Source of the DNA: Apostichopus japonicus
Lineage: Eukaryota; Echinodermata; Holothuroidea; Aspidochirotida; Stichopodidae
Reading direction: 5' to 3'
DNA: 64,000 nt
NCBI RefSeq assembly: GCF_037975245.1
Contig: NC_092569.1
Span: 28,681,668-28,745,667 of the forward strand
Part shown: piece by piece, positions 58,915 through 64,000 of the stretch
Numbering within the stretch: the stretch's first letter is position 1
Layout: every line of letters starts with the position of its first letter
Program-made: the position numbers and the translations under genes
The notes under the pieces: generated by a model
What the model was told of the DNA's origin: nothing
The model's input: the letters and a program-made list of their open reading frames with translations, nothing else
The model's database searches: none

Positions 58915-59388
58915 ATGATTGAATGTGTTAATACTTCAGCAGAGAAGACACGCCTAACAGTGCCAATAGTAATAATTCTCGTCTTTTATGGCATGTCATT
59001 TGCACAACGCTGGATCAAACTAAGCCAAAGTTCAATACAGGTGAATTTGAAGTGCAACGTTTGGTCTAGACAAATTTGTGGGGACACGGTATATCATGTC
59101 CCCCCAACCCCCCCCCCCCCCGGACTGAAAAAAAGTTGGTGGGGCGCCTACCGCTGTCCCCGTCAGGATATGTTTCCTTGTATATGTGTACAAATATTAA
59201 AACCTCTTATAACGGCTACTTTAAAACTTCGTAGAAATGAAAACCAGCCCCCCAGTGAAAAATGTGGAGAGACGGAAGTATCATTCCGCCCCCCCCCCGC
59301 TTCGCAAGTCAGAAAACCCCTTTTTCATTTCCAAATGAGAAAAAAAAAATCTCATTTGGAGCAACAAATTGCATCTAAGGCCTGGTGA
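58915..59388 (+). CDS. Short hypothetical reading frame with a signal-peptide-like N terminus, copy B
   Basis: Counterpart of 15721-15993, with RLTVPIVIILVFYGMSFAQ and RWIKLSQSSIQ. The longer C-terminal part (from about 59240) is read out of a miniature element and is not meaningful. Confidence 0.25.
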   Translation: MIECVNTSAEKTRLTVPIVIILVFYGMSFAQRWIKLSQSSIQVNLKCNVWSRQICGDTVYHVPPTPPPPGLKKSWWGAYRCPRQDMFPCICVQILKPLITATLKLRRNENQPPSEKCGETEVSFRPPPASQVRKPLFHFQMRKKKSHLEQQIASKAW

Positions 59389-59484
59389 AAATACAAAATT
59401 AAGTTTACAAAATGGAGTGGATGTTGAAGTGTGCTATATTGCACCACATTGCATCTGAGGCTACCTGGAAATGCAAATATAATG

Positions 59485-59485
<1 letters not shown>
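59244..59485. mobile_element. Truncated 'GGCGTAGGAA' hAT-like element
   Basis: Starts at CCAGCCCCCCAGTGAAAAATG and ends in GGAAATGCAAAT before a TA array. Both termini are lost, the left one to the deletion that removed A positions 16040-16888. Confidence 0.85.

Positions 59486-59487
<2 letters not shown>

Positions 59488-59540
<53 letters not shown>
59488..59540. repeat. (TA)n microsatellite, left of the Penelope-like block
   Basis: TA dinucleotides. The matching right-hand TA array is 60526-60590, so the block between them is inserted in the TA centre of the inverted repeat described in copy A. Confidence 0.95.
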
Positions 59541-59620
59541 GTTGATACTAGATGAGACTAGTGGAACACTAGTAGTTGTAACTCGGAGTTTCACGCGTTA
59601 TAGCGATCGTCAGACAACTG

Positions 59621-60182
59621 GTAGCTTCAAGATACGATACGATACACCTCGTGTTCTGCTTCCACCCGAAGGTGCTTCAGCAAACTAAGGAAATCCTTAG
59701 TCGGTAATTATTGAGGTTCCAAGTTTTTTTGTGCGTGGGAGGACACCGGCGAATTTCGCCTTCTCTTTTCGAATAGTGCCCTGAAGTAACGAGGCAGGGG
59801 TGTGTAATCCTGCTCCCGGGACCGCAATTTAACGTCCCCTCCGAAGGACGTGAGTACCGCTTCCACGTGTAGCCACTTTCCTACCACGAGAAAGGAGCGG
59901 GGTGAAAATTGGTGTCAGTGTCGACACCGAGGTTTGAACCGGGACCTCAGGTACTGCAGACGTGCACTCTCCCGTTCTGCCACCTCACCGCTGTGGTAGC
60001 TTCAAGATATGATATGATATGATACACCTCGTATTACGCTTCCACCCGAAGGTGCTTCAGCAGACTAAGGAAATCCTTAGTCGGAAATTATTGAGGTTCC
60101 AAGTTTTTGTGCGTGGAAGGACACCGGCGAAACTCGCCTTCTCTTTTCGAATAGTGCCCTGAAGTAACGAGGCAGGGGTGTA
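59621..60182. repeat. Direct repeat of about 183 bp enclosing a SINE
   Basis: 59621-59803 and 59997-60182 are near-identical (GTAGCTTCAAGAT, GCTTCCACCCGAAGGTGC, TTCGAATAGTGCCC, GAGGCAGGGGTGT). They hold the end of the Penelope-like reading frame (minus strand). The unit between (59804-59996) is a tRNA-derived SINE. Confidence 0.9.
59804..59996 (-). mobile_element. tRNA-derived SINE, minus strand
   Basis: Read from 59996 on the minus strand, GGTGGCAGAACGGGAGAGTG fits an RNA polymerase III A box and GGTTCAAACC a B box, at tRNA-like spacing. Downstream lies a body with GTCCTTCGGAGGGGACGTTAAA. The head resembles a tRNA gene, but the fold is not completed on the 3' side. Confidence 0.8.
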
Positions 60183-60370
60183 GACAATGGAATTTTTGGT
60201 GTGGCGGGGATGAAAACTATTAAAGTGGAGATAAGAGTGCCTATCAGTGGGTTTGGCATACACCGATGTCTCTATTTTGTGATCATCGATCATGACGAGT
60301 ACATCGAGGAAGGGAATTTGCTTAGTGGACCGTTCGGTGGTAAACTTTATGGAATCGTGAAAATCATGCT
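60050..60370 (-). pseudogene. Penelope-like element reverse transcriptase fragment
   Basis: The minus-strand frame from about 60365 reads FTTERSTKQIPFLDVLVMID, DHKIETSVYAKPTDRHSYLH, FNSFHPRHTKNSI. The pattern IPFLD, T-x-VY-x-KPT and YLHFNSFHP is diagnostic for the region after the catalytic core of Penelope-like RTs. The frame ends after the repeat unit LRISLVC. The catalytic domain and GIY-YIG endonuclease are absent. Confidence 0.9.
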
Positions 60371-60417
60371 AAGCTAAATACCAATAAGGTCTAGTTTCTT
60401 CCATTTCATTAGTACAA

Positions 60418-60458
60418 CTGAAGAAGAGCCGTGTAAACGCTCGAAATATTTTGTCACC
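60418..60458 (+). other. Possible degenerate hammerhead-ribozyme-like motif
   Basis: CTGAAGA, then GAGC...GCTC (stem II of 4 bp), then GAAA. The order matches the hammerhead core CUGANGA-stem-GAAA that accompanies Penelope-like elements. The cleavage-site strand and stem III are not convincing, and the motif lies on the strand opposite to the RT frame. Confidence 0.25.
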
Positions 60459-60518
60459 TATTTAACGTTCTAAGTAATAAAGTTGGAAATGAAAGTATCA
60501 TTTTTTCCATTTTTTTCT

Positions 60519-60525
<7 letters not shown>

Positions 60526-60593
<68 letters not shown>

Positions 60594-60655
60594 TTACTAT
60601 GGCCAACACGGTTGATTGCATCTAAATTATGTATTGTTTAGTTTGCCCAACCGTT
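60526..60655. repeat. (TA)n plus right arm of the TA-centred inverted repeat, copy B
   Basis: TA run followed by TATATAGTTTTACTATGG and TTTGCCCAACCGTTTT, the right arm seen at 17250-17314. The left arm is missing in copy B. Confidence 0.88.
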
Positions 60656-60803
60656 TTTATTACTCCATTGTCTCATATCTTGGAGGCAGTCTTCTATTGT
60701 TGTATAGTACCATGGTAGGCCTATTATATGCTTAGAAGTATAACAACTTACTTTATATGGCATAATAAATTCAGTGGTTTCACACTACACCCAGGGAGTT
60801 TAA

Positions 60804-61064
60804 ATGGCAACTCCATGTTCCACCGATTTTGTTAAGATAAACGACGTCAAAACTTGGATCCCCAAGTGTACATTGGAATACATTTCAGAGACCTATAATT
60901 TCTCTTATTGTCGTTATTATTGTGTGTTTGAGTTTAATGTCGATACGAAAGTACATGAAGTATCACTTTTAAATTACAGAAAGGGGCAAAAGGCATCCCC
61001 CCACCCCCCGCCACGAATGGGCACTTATAATTTATTGAAGAAGGCATGTTTGAGGTATTTTTAA
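60804..61064 (+). CDS. Hypothetical reading frame shared by both duplication copies, copy B
   Basis: Counterpart of 18794-19117, beginning MATPCSTDFVKINDVKTW. Two codons (HP) are added in the Pro run, and a one-base loss ends it after LRYF. Unknown function. The frame-breaking change suggests no constraint in this copy. Confidence 0.25.
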   Translation: MATPCSTDFVKINDVKTWIPKCTLEYISETYNFSYCRYYCVFEFNVDTKVHEVSLLNYRKGQKASPHPPPRMGTYNLLKKACLRYF

Positions 61065-61840
61065 GGAAAAGTCACCAAGGAAAGAACCTGGGCAAGAAAA
61101 ACCCAAAACCGAACCGACTAATTCGCTCTTAACCCCAGCCCCTTGCCTAGAGACTGTGGCTGTGTGCCCATCGCCAGGTGTGTATCACGATTCCCCCTAT
61201 AAGGGTAACATAAATGCTACGCATGTAATTAGCCAAGAGGTTGAGGTTATTCACAAAAAAACGGGGCACTTGCCTTTTGTGCCCCTGATTGTTTCAAAGT
61301 AAATAATTATTAAGAATTCATTTATGAAAGAATATCTGAAAATGTTGAATCAAAAGAAGAAAACCAGAATGGCGATCGGTGATTATATAGAGGTATATTA
61401 TATTTATATATTATAATTATATATATTATATTTATATATTATAATTATAATATCACTACACTGTAATTATGTTTTTCAAGTTCTCAAACCTGATAAACAA
61501 ATGAACTAACGCCATGCAGTCTGTAACACCTGGTAAAAAACAACTTCTGTGAAATTACGTAATAATCTTCGACCAATGGATTAAGCTATGCAGTTGATGG
61601 AGAAACTGGAATTTTTAAATCTAAGAAAAGGCTCCACCACCTTGATACTATTTCATAACACTATGGAGAGACATCGGTCACTTTTAAGAGTGGACTGTTG
61701 AATAAACGTTTTGAAAGTTTTTTTTTTGCTTTTTTCACCCACTCTCATTTGGCTTAATGTCCTCTCCTTGAAAGTTAAACAATTTTACCAATTCAATTGT
61801 AAGGAAACGAAAGTCCTTGGTGGCAAAATAAAACCACAGA

Positions 61841-62154
61841 CAGGCGCGTAGCCAAGAGGGGCGAAGGGGCAGCCGACCCCCCCCCCCCTTGAGCATATTT
61901 TATTATTTTTTTTAATGTTTTTATGATATCGCTAGTATTTTCAAAAGAGAAAATGCTAAGATGCAACTTACAAGGCCATTTCCAGCAATCTGGGAGGCAT
62001 TTTCAGCCAAAATGTTCTTGTACGCTTCGCGCCAAACATGGTGGCTCTACGCTTAGATAGTTTGCAGAGCTGTATATAGAGATACGGCTTTTATGGTGCA
62101 GTGCCGAATTTACAGTTTCGCCCCTCCCTTGGCAAATTCCTGGCTACGCGCCTG
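61841..62154. mobile_element. hAT-like miniature element, 8-bp target duplication, copy B
   Basis: Counterpart of 19825-20144. Flanks are ACCACAGA (61833-61840) and ACCACAGG (62155-62162). Confidence 0.94.
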
Positions 62155-62382
62155 ACCACAGGCAACCGCAAAAGTTTATCCATTAAAACAATTTAATAGT
62201 ATAGGTACGGACGGAGATTGTTTCCCTTTAATTGCGTATGATTGTGACGATTGTAAAATACCTGCAAAAATTGAAAGTTGTCGGGGAGAGCATTAATCCA
62301 TGTCATGTGACAGGATTATTTCAATTTCTCTAGCTTATGATGATCTATGTGGTGGGAAGCATTGGCACTTTATTGTCCTGTT

Positions 62383-62756
62383 CAAGGGCGTAGGAACCGG
62401 GGGGCTGGGGCGCCAGCCCCCCAGTGAAAAATGTGGAGGGGCGGAAGTATCATTCCGCCCCCCCCCCCGTTTCGCAAGTCAGAAAAACCCTTTTTCATTT
62501 CCATATGAGAAAAAAAAAATCTCATTTGGAGCACCAAATTGCATCTAAGGCCAGGTGAAAATACAAAATTAAGTTTACGAAATGGAGTCGTTGTTGAAGT
62601 GTGCTATATTGCACCAAATTGCATCTGAGGCTATCTGGAAATGCAAAAATATTCCAAAGGGGAGGGGGACACACCCTCTCCTTAGACCCCTCCCCCAGGT
62701 CGGTCATCAGTCTTCAGCCCCCCCCCCCCACTCAAAAGTACCTTCCTACGCCACTG
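62383..62756. mobile_element. hAT-like miniature element, perfect 8-bp target duplication, copy B
   Basis: Counterpart of 20374-20749, with ends CAAGGGCGTAGGAA and TTCCTACGCCACTG and GTCCTGTT flanks (62375-62382 and 62757-62764). Confidence 0.95.
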
Positions 62757-63881
62757 GTCCTGTTTGTGTTGAAACTCGTCTAGACTTACAGATCATGTTA
62801 CTTTTATCAGTTAGTGTGTAATTCAATGGGGCCTGTAATAGGCGTATGCTACTTTCAGTAAACTTTCGCAGAACTGGTTGCTCTTAAACTTTACGTTAAG
62901 GTTGTCTTGTCAGGGGTCGCGTCGAAAGTAAGATATTCTCATCCTGCAAGTACATTGATATTTCAGTAGGTTTATGACCATTAAAGATAAATATTCACTA
63001 AAAGTTATGTTGTATGCATTACTGTCTACAAGGAATTAGCCTAAACTTACGTTTGGTCCTAATCATGATAATACAGAAGTTAGTCAGGTCTAGGCCTATA
63101 CAGTATATTGACGTCAAAATGTCTTACTATTTAGGCATTATCAGCTATACTAGGCTATAGCCTAGGTTAGGTTGAAGCCTATGAACTCGAAGCAGTTTGA
63201 CACAGGACTAATTCTTCTTTTTCTTAGGGTCGTGGTTACGATACAGAGATACAGAGCACTAGACTAGCTTTAGATGTAGCCTATGTTGTAGTGTTTCACT
63301 ATAATAATAGCTAGGCCTCTGCTGCAGAACTCTAAGTTACTTTGATGCACTAAAGTAAGTTAGAGTTCTTAGAATGAACAAATAAATTATTAAAGTAGGC
63401 CTAGTACTGACACTGAAGATACTGATTTATTTGAATGTAATGATAAATTATTAAATAAATTCCACGAGTCACATTCTTCATGTTTTTTTCCTTTACTTTT
63501 TCCTTAATGGTCAGTTATAGTTTGCAAAAATTTGAAGAAAACAAGTTGAATGATTTTCTAGTGTCCTCCGATGCACATGCATGCCCATACCCTAATACAA
63601 TAAACAAAATAAATGAAATGAAATGAGAATCTAACCAAATCCCTTACATTTTGAAAAGCATAACATGAAAGGCATTGAAAACTCGCCCCAAACCGCGTGC
63701 GGCCATCTGAAAAAGTTAACTTCCTTTTGCTTGCAAGTGACGTTTTGTTTGTGTCGCTACAAAATGCAAACAGTATTGAAACGTGATACCTTGTTATCTT
63801 TAGCTGGACCTGAGATGTCCATCGCTGTATCGTTCATATACTGTGCTGTGGGTATTGACCGCAGCTGTATGTACTGACTGT

Positions 63882-64000
63882 TAGGGCTGTGAGTTTTCGT
63901 TTAAAGACCTAAACGTTTAAACGGCCGATTTTTCGTTCGTTTAAACGTTCGCAAAAATCGCGAGAAACGCCGAGCACGTGTAGCGTGCGAGCATAATGGC
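63882..64000. other. Start of a sequence not present in copy A; possible mobile element
   Basis: From TAGGGCTGTGAG the sequence has GTTTAAACG/CGTTTAAAC words and departs abruptly from copy A inside a TTAA-flanked element. A TAGGG start is seen in some hAT elements. The right end is outside the window. Confidence 0.35.

Noticed and set aside
59804-59996. A genuine tRNA gene on the minus strand
   Set aside because: A and B boxes are present, but the acceptor stem is not closed and a SINE body follows, so it is a SINE head.

Overview
The window is eukaryotic (spliceosomal introns, consensus GT/AG exon borders, non-LTR, BEL/Pao, Penelope-like and hAT-type mobile elements) and most resembles an echinoderm. 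The two main genes encode secreted fibrinogen-related-domain (FReD) proteins of the kind abundant in echinoderm innate immunity, and the short motif TAGGCCTA recurs throughout, as in sea urchin and sea cucumber DNA. A sea cucumber is my best guess; the species is not proven by the sequence.

Layout. A large direct segmental duplication dominates: copy A (about 48-22620) and copy B (about 46651-63881). Each copy carries the last linker exon and the three FReD exons of one gene, followed by about 10-15 kb of repeat-rich 3' flank in the same order. Gene A (exons 713-774, 1534-1662, 3734-3998, 7028-7296) is cut at its 5' end by the window edge. Gene B is complete in prediction: a signal-peptide exon at 38421, linker exons at 42668, 44763, 45730 and 47309, and FReD exons at 48129, 50131 and 52529-52797. 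All exon phases agree and the product is 351 residues. Between the two copies lie a broken RidA-family gene (23025-34681), several truncated retroelements, relics of hAT transposase and many hAT-like miniature elements.

The FReD genes. Each encodes a full fibrinogen C-terminal domain of about 220 residues, with both intradomain cysteine pairs, the DRD-x-D calcium-site region and the HGAWWY signature. In gene B this is preceded by a secretion signal and a Thr/Ser/Pro-rich stalk built from small exons. Two features stand out. First, the 3' end of the first FReD exon together with its 5' splice site has become the unit of a 77-bp tandem array in the intron, giving about 14 donor-like sites in A and 10 in B. 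Second, the last exon, which carries the binding face of the domain, differs at 29 of 89 residues between A and B, while the introns and 3' flank next to it are almost identical.

Mobile DNA. Because the two copies can be aligned, several insertions can be compared with an empty site in the other copy: a 1075-bp hAT-like element with perfect 8-bp target duplication, a 1324-bp element, a LINE 3' end, and a BEL/Pao pol fragment embedded in a hAT-like element. Minisatellites of 51, 54, about 84 and 77 bp and large (CAT)n arrays differ in copy number between A and B. Everything here was read by eye. No alignment, database search or expression data were available.
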